Source: a virus. From it: 21,609 nt of DNA. The stretch is from the IMG/VR virus record IMGVR_UViG_3300031566_000431, positions 1-21,609 of that record. The stretch is one strand, 5' to 3'. Below are positions 7,032-12,194 of the stretch, one piece after another. A model generated the notes under the pieces. The model did not search any database. It was given only the letters and a program-made list of their open reading frames with translations, and had not been told where the DNA came from. The position numbers and the translations under genes are program-made. The stretch's first letter is position 1. Each line of letters begins with the position of its first letter.

Positions 7032-7700
7032 ATGAAAGCCGAGGATATGGGGATCAATAGTAAGGGCGAGCATACCCGGAACATGACAAAGGCGGAGACC
7101 AGTATAATGGGGGCGCTCTCGGGGCATGTCGGCAAAAACAACAAGATCTCGGCAGATGATCTGGCGGTGCAATGGCGCGAGCACATGGATTATCTTAAGG
7201 TTTCATATAATGAATATCAACGGATGATCGAGGCATGGAAACGGGATGTCCGATATATGGTACCTCATTTGGAGATCTATCATGGCCAGCCGATATTGAG
7301 TAAGGCAGGGTGCGCCGGCGGGTACTGGATCGCCGAGAGTCGGGCAGAATATGACGAATTCTACGAGACATTCCGGCGCCGGGCCATGACAGGATTCAAA
7401 AGGGCGGCCAGAACCAAGGAGGGATTGACAGATATGGTTAAGCAGCTCACCTTCGAATTCGAGGAGCTCAAGACCGCGCGACCGGCTTTCGCCCCGATAA
7501 AACCAATTGCATCTGAACCGGCACCCGTGGTGATGGTATCAACCTTCCTGGACCAAATGACACGCGAGCCGGAAAAATATGCCAACGAGCTGCGGCTCCT
7601 GCGTGATAAGTTCGGCAAGGTCTTATTACCCAGGGAGATGTTCGGGGAGATCCAGGCCCTGTCGCATAAGTTGAGCGGGCTGCTGGAGAAGGTGGCGTAA
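7032..7700 (+). CDS. Probable winged-helix early protein, unknown function
   Basis: This 222-aa protein starts at ATG 7032 with TGGAGG before it. Residues about 22-110 (ALSGHVGKNNKISADDLAVQ ... MVPHLEIYHGQPILSKAGCA, GGYWIAES) resemble a winged-helix arrangement in which a segment of the form 'HGxPILS...GGYW' forms the wing. The middle has an FRRRAMTGFKRA helix, then a proline-rich linker (PAFAPIKPIASEPAPVV) and a helical C-terminal domain. It is the last gene before the cassette insert and would be co-transcribed with the early genes. A regulatory or replication role is an inference. Confidence 0.55.
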   Translation: MKAEDMGINSKGEHTRNMTKAETSIMGALSGHVGKNNKISADDLAVQWREHMDYLKVSYNEYQRMIEAWKRDVRYMVPHLEIYHGQPILSKAGCAGGYWIAESRAEYDEFYETFRRRAMTGFKRAARTKEGLTDMVKQLTFEFEELKTARPAFAPIKPIASEPAPVVMVSTFLDQMTREPEKYANELRLLRDKFGKVLLPREMFGEIQALSHKLSGLLEKVA

Positions 7701-7736
7701 GGGTAATATGCGGAAAATTTTCTATGTATCGTAGTT

Positions 7737-7743
7737 GTTAGCC
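7737..7743 (+). other. Left boundary of the cassette insert (GTTAGCC core)
   Basis: GTTAGCC fits the integron core site GTTRRRY. Cassette insertion occurs after the first G, so the inserted DNA would begin at 7738. No complete attC or attI is visible upstream (7701-7736), so this looks like a secondary recombination site rather than part of an integron platform. Confidence 0.5.
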
Positions 7744-7765
7744 GCCCAAAGAAAGGAGGCTTTAA

Positions 7766-7966
7766 ATGAATCATCCAGATCCAGAAGTTCAAAAAGCTAT
7801 TGTCAGGTTAGACGATGCTTTGTGTATGTGGGAACGTAGTACATTTCGTCAAAGCGTTTTGATTATCCGAGAAATGGGTGGGTTTGTTCATCGTTCTGTT
7901 TCTGGCAAGCCAGGTGTGCCAGAGGATGTTACTGATTCTCAGATAATAGAGATTGTTGACGGCTAA
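7766..7966 (+). CDS. Gene-cassette protein 1, unknown function
   Basis: This 66-aa protein has a strong ribosome site (AAGGAGG at 7753-7759), 6 bases before its ATG. It starts 29 bases after a GTTAGCC core, and its stop codon lies inside the first seven bases of the downstream attC, the usual layout of an integron gene cassette. Its codon use is AT-richer than the phage genes around it. The sequence (NHPDPEVQKAIVRLDDALCM then WERSTFRQSVLII) looks soluble and helical. I do not recognise a family. Confidence 0.7.
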   Translation: MNHPDPEVQKAIVRLDDALCMWERSTFRQSVLIIREMGGFVHRSVSGKPGVPEDVTDSQIIEIVDG

Positions 7967-8030
7967 CAAGTCGCTCAACTCCGACCCTCAAGGGCAAGGC
8001 CCTTTCGGGCGGGTTAGCTTAACGTTAGGC
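7961..8030 (+). other. attC recombination site 1 (integron cassette)
   Basis: The site opens with GGCTAAC (7961-7967, fits RYYYAAC) and closes with GTTAGGC (8024-8030, fits GTTRRRY). Inside are AAGTCGCTCAAC and GGGTTAGCTTAAC, which pair imperfectly as the L boxes. A central hairpin AAGGGC/GCCCTT completes the imperfect palindrome. The 70-base length and box order are those of classical attC (59-base element) sites. It separates two ORFs pointing the same way. Confidence 0.85.
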
Positions 8031-8043
8031 CGCAAAGAAAATT

Positions 8044-8484
8044 ATGAGTAAGCAATATTGGAAAACACCTCCTGATATGATGAATGCGCTGCAAGCCAAG
8101 TATGCTTTTGACTTTGATCCTTGTCCGCACCCACGCCCTAATGATTTTAATGGACTTACTGTTGATTGGGGTAAGCGTAATTGGGTAAATCCACCTTTCA
8201 CGGGTGGCGTTATGGCGTGGGTGCGTAAAGCTATCATTGAGCGCAATCGTGGAAACATGAGTATTATCATTTTACCGATTTATCAAATGCGGGCGATTTC
8301 TGTCCTTGATGATGCAGGTGCAGAATTGAGTTATGCTGGTAAACCACAGTGGTTAGCACTTGAGGATGATGAACCTAATCCGGTAAGGTTGCAAGATCGC
8401 CAACCATGCTTGTTTGCCATCTTGCGGCCCAACCACTCATTCAACCCAGACGTGATTCAGGCTGCGCCTGATCACGCTGGTTAA
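8044..8484 (+). CDS. Phage-type DNA N6-adenine methyltransferase (Dam), carried as a gene cassette
   Basis: This 146-aa protein matches the small phage Dam family (PF05869 type): YWKTPPDMM at the N terminus, FDFDPCPHP, then WVNPPFTGG, the NPPF catalytic motif of amino-methyltransferases. It would methylate adenine in the phage or host DNA, typically as protection from restriction or for regulation. It starts 14 bases after attC 1. Its last residues ([18 protein letters not shown]) are encoded by attC 2, so the C-terminal tail is recombination-site sequence. There is no clear Shine-Dalgarno site, only AAAGAAA. Codon use is AT-rich like cassette 1 and unlike the flanking phage genes. Confidence 0.82.
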   Translation: MSKQYWKTPPDMMNALQAKYAFDFDPCPHPRPNDFNGLTVDWGKRNWVNPPFTGGVMAWVRKAIIERNRGNMSIIILPIYQMRAISVLDDAGAELSYAGKPQWLALEDDEPNPVRLQDRQPCLFAILRPNHSFNPDVIQAAPDHAG

Positions 8485-8498
8485 TTCGAGCGTTAGGC
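8427..8498 (+). other. attC recombination site 2 (integron cassette)
   Basis: GCCCAAC at 8427-8433 and GTTAGGC at 8492-8498 are the outer cores. The L regions CTCATTCAAC and GTTAATTCGAG pair. The stem CCAGACGTGATTCAGGC pairs with GCCTGATCACGCTGG except for two unpaired bases (A and T) on the left arm, the pattern of extrahelical bases used by integron integrases to choose the bottom strand. This is a very clean attC of 72 bases. Confidence 0.9.
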
Positions 8499-8523
8499 CG
8501 CCGAGAGTGGCAGAGGAGAAACA

Positions 8524-8655
8524 TTGAAACTTACCCGTAAAGGAAAGCTGGCTCTTTTCTTAATGATGCTTCCGTTATGGAGATACCGTTGGTACAAAGC
8601 ACTTGTTGGTAATTTATTTTTTGGTGAAGAAAGCGGCCTATTATTCAAGCGTTAA
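8524..8655 (+). CDS. Possible cassette 3 peptide with TTG start
   Basis: A 43-aa frame begins at TTG 8524 with AGAGGAG at 8512-8518 as a good ribosome site, and its stop overlaps the degenerate GTTAAAC core. It begins KLTRKGKLALFLMMLPLWRY and ends FKR. The N-terminal half has a hydrophobic stretch (LALFLMMLPLW) flanked by basic residues, so it may be membrane associated. Its place between two core sites supports it as the third cassette gene. No family recognised. Confidence 0.5.
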   Translation: MKLTRKGKLALFLMMLPLWRYRWYKALVGNLFFGEESGLLFKR

Positions 8656-8657
8656 AC
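8634..8657 (+). other. Degenerate or collapsed attC end (cassette 3, right boundary)
   Basis: TATTATTCAAGC followed by GTTAAAC fits the L'-R' end of an attC (compare TTAACTCAAGCGTTAG in classical sites). I cannot find a matching left half (RYYYAAC plus a stem) upstream, though GGCCTATTATTCAAGC also resembles a left half, as if the centre had been deleted. Cassette 3 would end at 8651, with phage sequence resuming at 8652. Confidence 0.4.
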
Positions 8658-8676
8658 AGATTTAAAAAAGGGTACT

Positions 8677-9012
8677 ATGAAACACCGTTGGATGGCATTT
8701 CTTATTCTCGCAATTGCCTATATTTCATTGGGCTCGGAGTGCCATACAAAACCACCGGAGAAAACCTGCCTGGATAATACCCTGGCCGTGATAGAGGCCT
8801 TAAAGGATACGTATCCTCTCGTTATTGTCGAGGGTGATTATTGTGATGACGCCAGGCATGTCGAATGCTTTTACTGGGAGGACGGCAGGTGGAAATGCGG
8901 TTACTGGACAGGAGCAATAGTCACAGAACGACCGCAAGATTGGCGCTTTAGTGCCTCTGTTTATAATTATGAGGAATACGAGGAGAGGGTGCGGATGTAT
9001 GGATGGAGGTAG
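8677..9012 (+). CDS. Small secreted or periplasmic protein
   Basis: This 111-aa protein has an N-terminal signal peptide (basic KHR then WMAFLILAIAYISLG), followed by a cysteine at 22 whose preceding residues (LGSEC) do not fit a good lipobox. The mature part has several cysteines (ECHT, KTCLD, DYCDD, VECFYW, KCGYW) that could form disulfides, and many aromatic residues. It is the first gene right of the cassette insert and ends one base before the GemA-like start. No family recognised. Confidence 0.6.
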   Translation: MKHRWMAFLILAIAYISLGSECHTKPPEKTCLDNTLAVIEALKDTYPLVIVEGDYCDDARHVECFYWEDGRWKCGYWTGAIVTERPQDWRFSASVYNYEEYEERVRMYGWR

Positions 9013-9013
9013 G

Positions 9014-9478
9014 ATGAGCTTATCGAATAAACAAAAAACACTGGCGATTGTGGCCTTCCGGCAGCTGGGGATCGGTGAAGAGGACCGGCACCGGATCCAG
9101 GCCGAGTTCGGGGGCCACCGGTCGCTCACAAAGATGAGCTATCAGGGATGGCTGGAGCTGGTCAGGCATCTGGAAGAGTGTGGGTTTAAAGGTTCAGGGT
9201 TCAGGGTTCAGGGTTCAAAATTAAAACCCAGAACGGTGAACGGTGAACGGGGAACCTGCAGTCGTGCACCTCTCATCTCCAAGATCTACGTCCTCTGGTA
9301 TCAGCTGGCAGGCACGTATTATATACCCGGTAAAGAGAAGGCCGCCCTGCGGGGATTCCTGCGCAAGCGATTCCGGGTGGATCATGAGAATTTCCTGGAT
9401 GTGCCAACCGCGATCAAGGTGATCGAGGCCATAAAGGCGATCATCCAAAGGAAGCTTGGAAAAGCGATTTGGGATTAG
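9014..9478 (+). CDS. gemA: GemA/gp16-like regulatory protein (DUF1018)
   Basis: The N-terminal part (KTLAIVAFRQLGIGEEDRHR ... LTKMSYQGWLELVRHLEECG) matches the Mu gp16/GemA family, small early regulators that alter host gene expression. The C-terminal part (ISKIYVLWYQLAG ... FLRKRFRVDHENFLDVPTAI) is also typical. The chosen start is ATG 9014, with GGAGGT just before it. A longer frame from 8951 would overlap the previous gene and add unrelated residues. Residues about 59-81 are encoded by a complete GGTTCA palindrome (9191-9256) inserted in frame between the two family blocks. The protein is 154 aa. Confidence 0.8.
   Translation: MSLSNKQKTLAIVAFRQLGIGEEDRHRIQAEFGGHRSLTKMSYQGWLELVRHLEECGFKGSGFRVQGSKLKPRTVNGERGTCSRAPLISKIYVLWYQLAGTYYIPGKEKAALRGFLRKRFRVDHENFLDVPTAIKVIEAIKAIIQRKLGKAIWD
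9191..9256 (+). repeat. Complete GGTTCA palindrome inserted in frame in the GemA-like gene
   Basis: Left arm: repeated GGTTCAGG/GTTCAGG/GTTCAGG/GTTCAAAA. Right arm: AACCCAGAAC, GGTGAACGGTGAAC and GGGGAACC. The whole inverted repeat is 66 bases, a multiple of three, and is read through without a stop, adding residues such as GSGFRVQGSKLKPRTVNGER. Confidence 0.75.
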
Positions 9479-9489
9479 TATAAAAAATA

Positions 9490-9519
9490 TTGACATATTG
9501 TATATAAACCTGTAAAACT
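9490..9519 (+). promoter_or_regulatory. Possible promoter with TTGACA box
   Basis: A perfect TTGACA at 9490-9495 lies 12 bases after the GemA-like stop in a very AT-rich stretch. At a 17-base spacing the -10 would be TAAAAC (9513-9518), a weak match. The better box TATACT (9519-9524) is 23 bases away, which is too far. It may be a real but weak promoter. Confidence 0.3.
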
Positions 9520-9543
9520 ATACTTTATAAAAAACATAAAATT

Positions 9544-9596
9544 TATCCCGCCCGGAGTTGAGGGCGGGATCAGGGGCAAACGGAGTTCTGTATAAT
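9544..9596 (+). promoter_or_regulatory. Dyad plus TATAAT: candidate activator-dependent middle/late promoter
   Basis: ATCCCGCCC at 9544-9552 and GGGCGGGAT at 9562-9570 form a perfect 9-base inverted repeat. TATAAT lies at 9591-9596, while the expected -35 position has no match to TTGACA. With a start near 9603, the dyad centre falls at about -46. Mu middle and late promoters also have a good -10, a poor -35 and a dyad bound by Mor or C near this position. No Mor/C gene was recognised in the window, so this is inferred. The dyad could instead be a hairpin terminator lacking a T-run. Confidence 0.4.
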
Positions 9597-9622
9597 GGCT
9601 TGTTAACATAAGAACTCATCAG

Positions 9623-9672
9623 AAGCCCGGCATTTGATTCTCGAATGAGGATCGAAGAGCCGGGCTTTTTTT
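9623..9672 (+). terminator. Strong intrinsic terminator
   Basis: AAGCCCGGC at 9623-9631 pairs with GCCGGGCTT at 9659-9667, followed by a run of seven T (9666-9672). Inside the loop GATTCTC and GAGGATC pair as a second helix (one G-U). It would end transcripts from the early region or from the TATAAT box at 9591, before the lysis genes. Confidence 0.85.
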
Positions 9673-9683
9673 ATGGGGGTATA

Positions 9684-9758
9684 GCCGCGGATCTACGCAG
9701 ATTCCCGCAGATTAAAAATATTAATTATTATCTGCGCCTATCGGCGAAAATCAGCGGC
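9684..9758 (+). repeat. CAGAT-family palindromic repeat, copy 2
   Basis: Arms GCCGCGGATCTACGCAGATT and CTATCGGCGAAAATCAGCGG, with the same AATATTAATTATTAT centre as copy 1. It fills the space between the terminator and the amidase start. Confidence 0.8.
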
Positions 9759-9772
9759 AATAAAAGGGCTAT

Positions 9773-10342
9773 ATGAAACCCTTCAAAGTATTTGTTGATC
9801 CCGGTCACGGCGGCCCTGATAACGGCGCAGCCTGGGGTGAGAAATACGATTACCTCGAGGAGGATGATCTGAATCTCAATATTGGTTTTTTGATCCGACC
9901 CGAGCTTCTTCTTTCCGGCTTTGAGGTTCGAATGTCACGAGAAAGTGACGAGCCGGTTCCCTTAGAGCGCCGGGTGGCGATGGCCAATTATTGGGGCGCG
10001 GATGTGTTCGTTTCCATCCACGCCGACGCCTTTCACAACATCACCGCCAAAGGGATCACAACGCATATCTATACGCACGCCTCGCAGGATTCGCTGATTC
10101 TTGCCACATGGGTACAGGCCGGGCTCATCAAAAAATTTATGGATCACACCAACCGGAAGGTCAGGAAATCGAATTTTTATGTCTTGCATCATACCACCAT
10201 GCCGGCGGTGCTGGTGGAATGCGAGTTTATCTCCAATCCGGACACCAGGCGCTTTTTAAAGGAGCCGGAAAACCAGCTTGCCTTAGCACAGGCCATCGGC
10301 GGAGGGGTGAAGAAATATTTAGCCACAGATCAGCGCAGATGA
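9773..10342 (+). CDS. N-acetylmuramoyl-L-alanine amidase (Amidase_3), endolysin
   Basis: This 189-aa protein would cut the amide bond between MurNAc and L-Ala in peptidoglycan to lyse the cell. It has the Amidase_3 fold signatures: VFVDPGHGG with zinc ligand H12, an acidic ligand near 30-32 (EEDDLNLN), SIHAD with H83, and the catalytic glutamate E149 in PAVLVECEFISN. There is no signal peptide, so release would need the holin encoded downstream. It consists of the catalytic domain only, without a wall-binding domain. The last residues (ATDQRR) and the stop come from CAGAT repeat copy 3. The ribosome site is weak (AAAAGGGC). Confidence 0.93.
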   Translation: MKPFKVFVDPGHGGPDNGAAWGEKYDYLEEDDLNLNIGFLIRPELLLSGFEVRMSRESDEPVPLERRVAMANYWGADVFVSIHADAFHNITAKGITTHIYTHASQDSLILATWVQAGLIKKFMDHTNRKVRKSNFYVLHHTTMPAVLVECEFISNPDTRRFLKEPENQLALAQAIGGGVKKYLATDQRR

Positions 10343-10431
10343 ACGCGGATTAAGAAAAAATAATATCTGTGAAAATCTGTGAAAATCAGCCGTTCGACAG
10401 GCTCAAGGCCATGAGCGAAGTCGAATGGCGG
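10322..10431 (+). repeat. CAGAT palindrome (copy 3) fused to a TTCGACAGGCTCA palindrome
   Basis: 10322-10391 has CACAGATCAGCGCAGATGAA and, on the right, ATATCTGTGAAAATCTGTGA. It runs directly into 10389-10431, where TTCGACAGGCTCA pairs with TGAGCGAAGTCGAA around AGGCCA. Two repeat families are joined end to end between the amidase and the next small gene. The open frame crossing them is not treated as a gene. Confidence 0.75.
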
Positions 10432-10447
10432 CAAAAGGGAAATCATT

Positions 10448-10534
10448 ATGAAACAGTCACTCATATTAATCCTCATTATCACGATTATCAGCGCGTGCAT
10501 CCTGGTGTTTGCCTTTCGGATGGCCAATTTTTAG
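10448..10534 (+). CDS. Tiny hydrophobic membrane peptide
   Basis: A 28-aa frame, almost entirely one membrane segment (SLILILIITIISACILVFAF) with a basic start (MKQ). It lies between the endolysin and other lysis genes and is followed 12 bases later by the next start. A small holin-like or spanin-related role is possible from position only. The ribosome site is weak. Confidence 0.4.
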   Translation: MKQSLILILIITIISACILVFAFRMANF

Positions 10535-10546
10535 AAGGAGGAAAGT

Positions 10547-10829
10547 ATGAAAATACTATTAATATTTATAGGATGTGCAGCCATGATTGTTGCGGGGGGG
10601 GGGCTGCGTTACCTGCATGAAGCAGTGTCCGCCTCAGGATGTCGTCTTTTCTATTGTTACCCCGTTTGGCGCTATGCCAGTGAAGATGAAAAAAGGCCAT
10701 TTGAATCCGGATAAGGAAAGGGAAAATTGGATAACCAGTGAAGAATTCGACAGACAGATGAATCAATCCCAAGAGCCAGAGGAGGAAGAGAAAGAGCTAA
10801 ACAAGGAGGGACAGAAACATGGAATTTGA
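10547..10829 (+). pseudogene. Membrane-anchored small protein interrupted at a run of ten G
   Basis: The ATG at 10547 (AGGAGG at 10536-10541) opens a signal-like segment KILLIFIGCAAMIVAGGG. The frame then crosses ten consecutive G (10594-10603) and ends early at 10712-10714 (55 aa). The +1 frame from the same G-run stays open to 10827-10829 and encodes CVTCMKQCPPQDVVFSIVTP, then FGAMPVKMKKGHLNPDKER and ENWITSEEFDRQM with an acidic tail. That tail overlaps the holin start, as a normal coupled gene would. With nine G the two parts join into one protein of about 93 aa with an N-terminal anchor. It is therefore either a frameshifted gene, a phase-variable gene, or a homopolymer error in the assembly. 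Confidence 0.6.
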
Positions 10830-11445
10830 AACAATAAAAAATATTGGCAAAGCAGCCTTTTCCTTTATCCCGGGTGTGGGGCCGATCCTGGCCGGCCTGG
10901 AAAAGGTTGCCGGTGTCATCGGCGGTGCTGCGGGCGAGAAGATTATCAGCGGTATTTCGACGGTGAGCGAGGGCCTTACCGCGGCCACAAAAAATCCCAT
11001 GAGCCCGGAGCAGCAGGTGGAGCTCGAGACGGCCCGCATACAAACAGAGGTGGCTCTCGCCGAGATAGGATACAAACAAGAAAAGCTCACCCATGACGAT
11101 GCAGCCGGGGGCCGCGAGATCGTCAAGACCGCCCTGCTTTCGGACGATCCTATCGTGCGCCAGGCACGGCCGCGCATGATGATTAAGGTGGGCAATTATT
11201 CCATCCTGTATGCTTTTTATGCGCCGCTTTCGGTCATCGCCGCAGGCCATGCCGGATTTTCAGAGGCGATTATTGCGAATTTCATCTCCGTTATTATCTG
11301 GATCGGCGGATTCCTATTCTCAGCCTTTATGACGTCATTCACGGGATACACGGTTGCCAGGTACGGAGATAAGAAGATAGCGGCTGGAGGCGAGGCGGGT
11401 AAATTTTTTAATATGGCCGCCGCGATAGGCAAGAAGATAGCGTAG
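10819..11445 (+). CDS. Holin of the 3-TM family (gene-transfer-agent/phage type)
   Basis: This 208-aa protein matches the 3TM holin family (PF11351 type). It has an N-terminal Gly/Ala-rich amphipathic part (FIPGVGPILAGLEKVAGVIG), a helical middle, and the conserved DDPIVRQARPRM just before the membrane segments at about 125-142 and 150-178 (FISVIIWIGGFLFSAFMTSF). It would make the membrane lesion that lets the amidase reach the wall. AAGGAGGG lies 6-13 bases before the ATG. It overlaps the end of the frame-shifted gene upstream. Confidence 0.85.
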   Translation: MEFETIKNIGKAAFSFIPGVGPILAGLEKVAGVIGGAAGEKIISGISTVSEGLTAATKNPMSPEQQVELETARIQTEVALAEIGYKQEKLTHDDAAGGREIVKTALLSDDPIVRQARPRMMIKVGNYSILYAFYAPLSVIAAGHAGFSEAIIANFISVIIWIGGFLFSAFMTSFTGYTVARYGDKKIAAGGEAGKFFNMAAAIGKKIA

Positions 11446-11455
11446 GAGGTGAGGC

Positions 11456-11785
11456 TTGGAAACCATAAATCTTATCGGGCTATTTGAGTTGGCTAAGAAT
11501 TATGGCCTTATTGGGCTCGTGATCGTTCTCTGGTGGTTTGACTCGAAGAGATTTACAAAAATCCTGACCCAATATAAGGCGGACATGGCAGAGCAGCGCC
11601 GCATGTACGAGAGCAATGTGAGCCTGGTCAAGGATTATTACAGTGTGGCATCGGATCTTAAGGATTTGGTGGTCGTCAATACTCAGATAATTACCACTCT
11701 CTCGGAGGAGATCCGGCAGAATGAATACTGCCCCATGCAACGGGTGGATAAGAAGAAGGTCATTAAAGAAGCTCATAGTGGATAG
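11456..11785 (+). CDS. Small TM plus coiled-coil protein of the lysis region
   Basis: This 109-aa protein uses a TTG start at 11456 after GGAGGTGAGG. It has one membrane segment at about 16-29 (YGLIGLVIVLWWF), then a long helical region and a conserved-looking end (IITTLSEEIRQNEYCPMQR). Small phage proteins with a TM segment, a coiled coil and an 'NxFCP..R'-like tail are common beside holins. A spanin-like or holin-partner role is possible but not shown. The last residues run into a repeat. Confidence 0.65.
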   Translation: METINLIGLFELAKNYGLIGLVIVLWWFDSKRFTKILTQYKADMAEQRRMYESNVSLVKDYYSVASDLKDLVVVNTQIITTLSEEIRQNEYCPMQRVDKKKVIKEAHSG

Positions 11786-11870
11786 CAGCCCATCGGCCTT
11801 GTGCGCTCAGGGCCGAAAGGCTTAGAACTTAGAGCTATGAGTTATGAGCTAAACTCCTAAATTACGGAGT
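11770..11870 (+). repeat. GCTCATAG-family repeat region
   Basis: GCTCATAGTGGATAGCAG, then a hairpin CGGCC/GGGCCG (about 11795-11816), then CTTAGAGCTATGAGTTATGA GCTAA. The right part closely resembles 15870-15900. It fills the gap before the next gene and covers the previous gene's stop. Confidence 0.55.
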
Positions 11871-11876
11871 AATTTC

Positions 11877-12131
11877 ATGGATAAAGAACGACAACATTTT
11901 GAAGGCGGTCTGGCAGTCGGGCAACGTAAGGCCAAAGAGCTCGAGCTCAAGATCAAGGGTCTCCTTGAATCGGTACGGATTCACCTTGATCCCCTGGAGA
12001 AGATAGAGGAACTGGAAATCGATGTCGCCTTCTATGAGATGGCCGAACTGTCCAAGGCCTGGACGCTTTATATGCAGACGCAGGCTGATATCAGGAAAGC
12101 GAAAAAAATTCTGGGAAGACCCCTCGACTAA
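11877..12131 (+). CDS. Small helical protein before the terminase genes
   Basis: This 84-aa protein is nearly all amphipathic helix (AKELELKIKGLLESVRIHLD, then AFYEMAELSKAWTLYMQTQA). CGGAG lies 8 bases before the ATG. Its position just before the small terminase matches that of Mu-like gp26-type small proteins, which suggests a packaging- or head-related role, but the sequence alone does not show it. The final residues (PLD) and stop fall within a TCGAC-type repeat. Confidence 0.6.
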   Translation: MDKERQHFEGGLAVGQRKAKELELKIKGLLESVRIHLDPLEKIEELEIDVAFYEMAELSKAWTLYMQTQADIRKAKKILGRPLD

Positions 12132-12189
12132 GCTCGGGGCCTTGTCTTCGACCCTGAGGCTCAGACCCGAAGGGAGGAAGGTCGAAAGG
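12119..12189 (+). repeat. TTCGAC-family palindromic repeat
   Basis: CCCTCGACTAAGCTCGGGG is followed by TTCGACCCTGAGGCTCAG and GGTCGAAAGG. TTCGACC and GGTCGAA are inverted. It is related to the 10389-10431 palindrome and to the fragment inside the transposase. It fills the gap before the small terminase gene. Confidence 0.6.
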
Positions 12190-12194
12190 GAATA

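Noticed and set aside
7701-7736. attI site or integron promoter at the left edge of the cassette insert
   Set aside because: Only a GTTAGCC core is present. No integrase gene, attI-like direct repeats or convincing cassette promoter is visible.
9544-9570. Dyad as a simple terminator of the early operon
   Set aside because: No T-run follows on the + strand (next bases CAGGGGC). The nearby 9623-9672 structure is a far better terminator, so a regulatory dyad is preferred, though not proven.
10369-10620. 83-aa + strand open frame crossing the repeat region
   Set aside because: Its first half is two joined palindromic repeats and it overlaps two better-supported small frames with ribosome sites.
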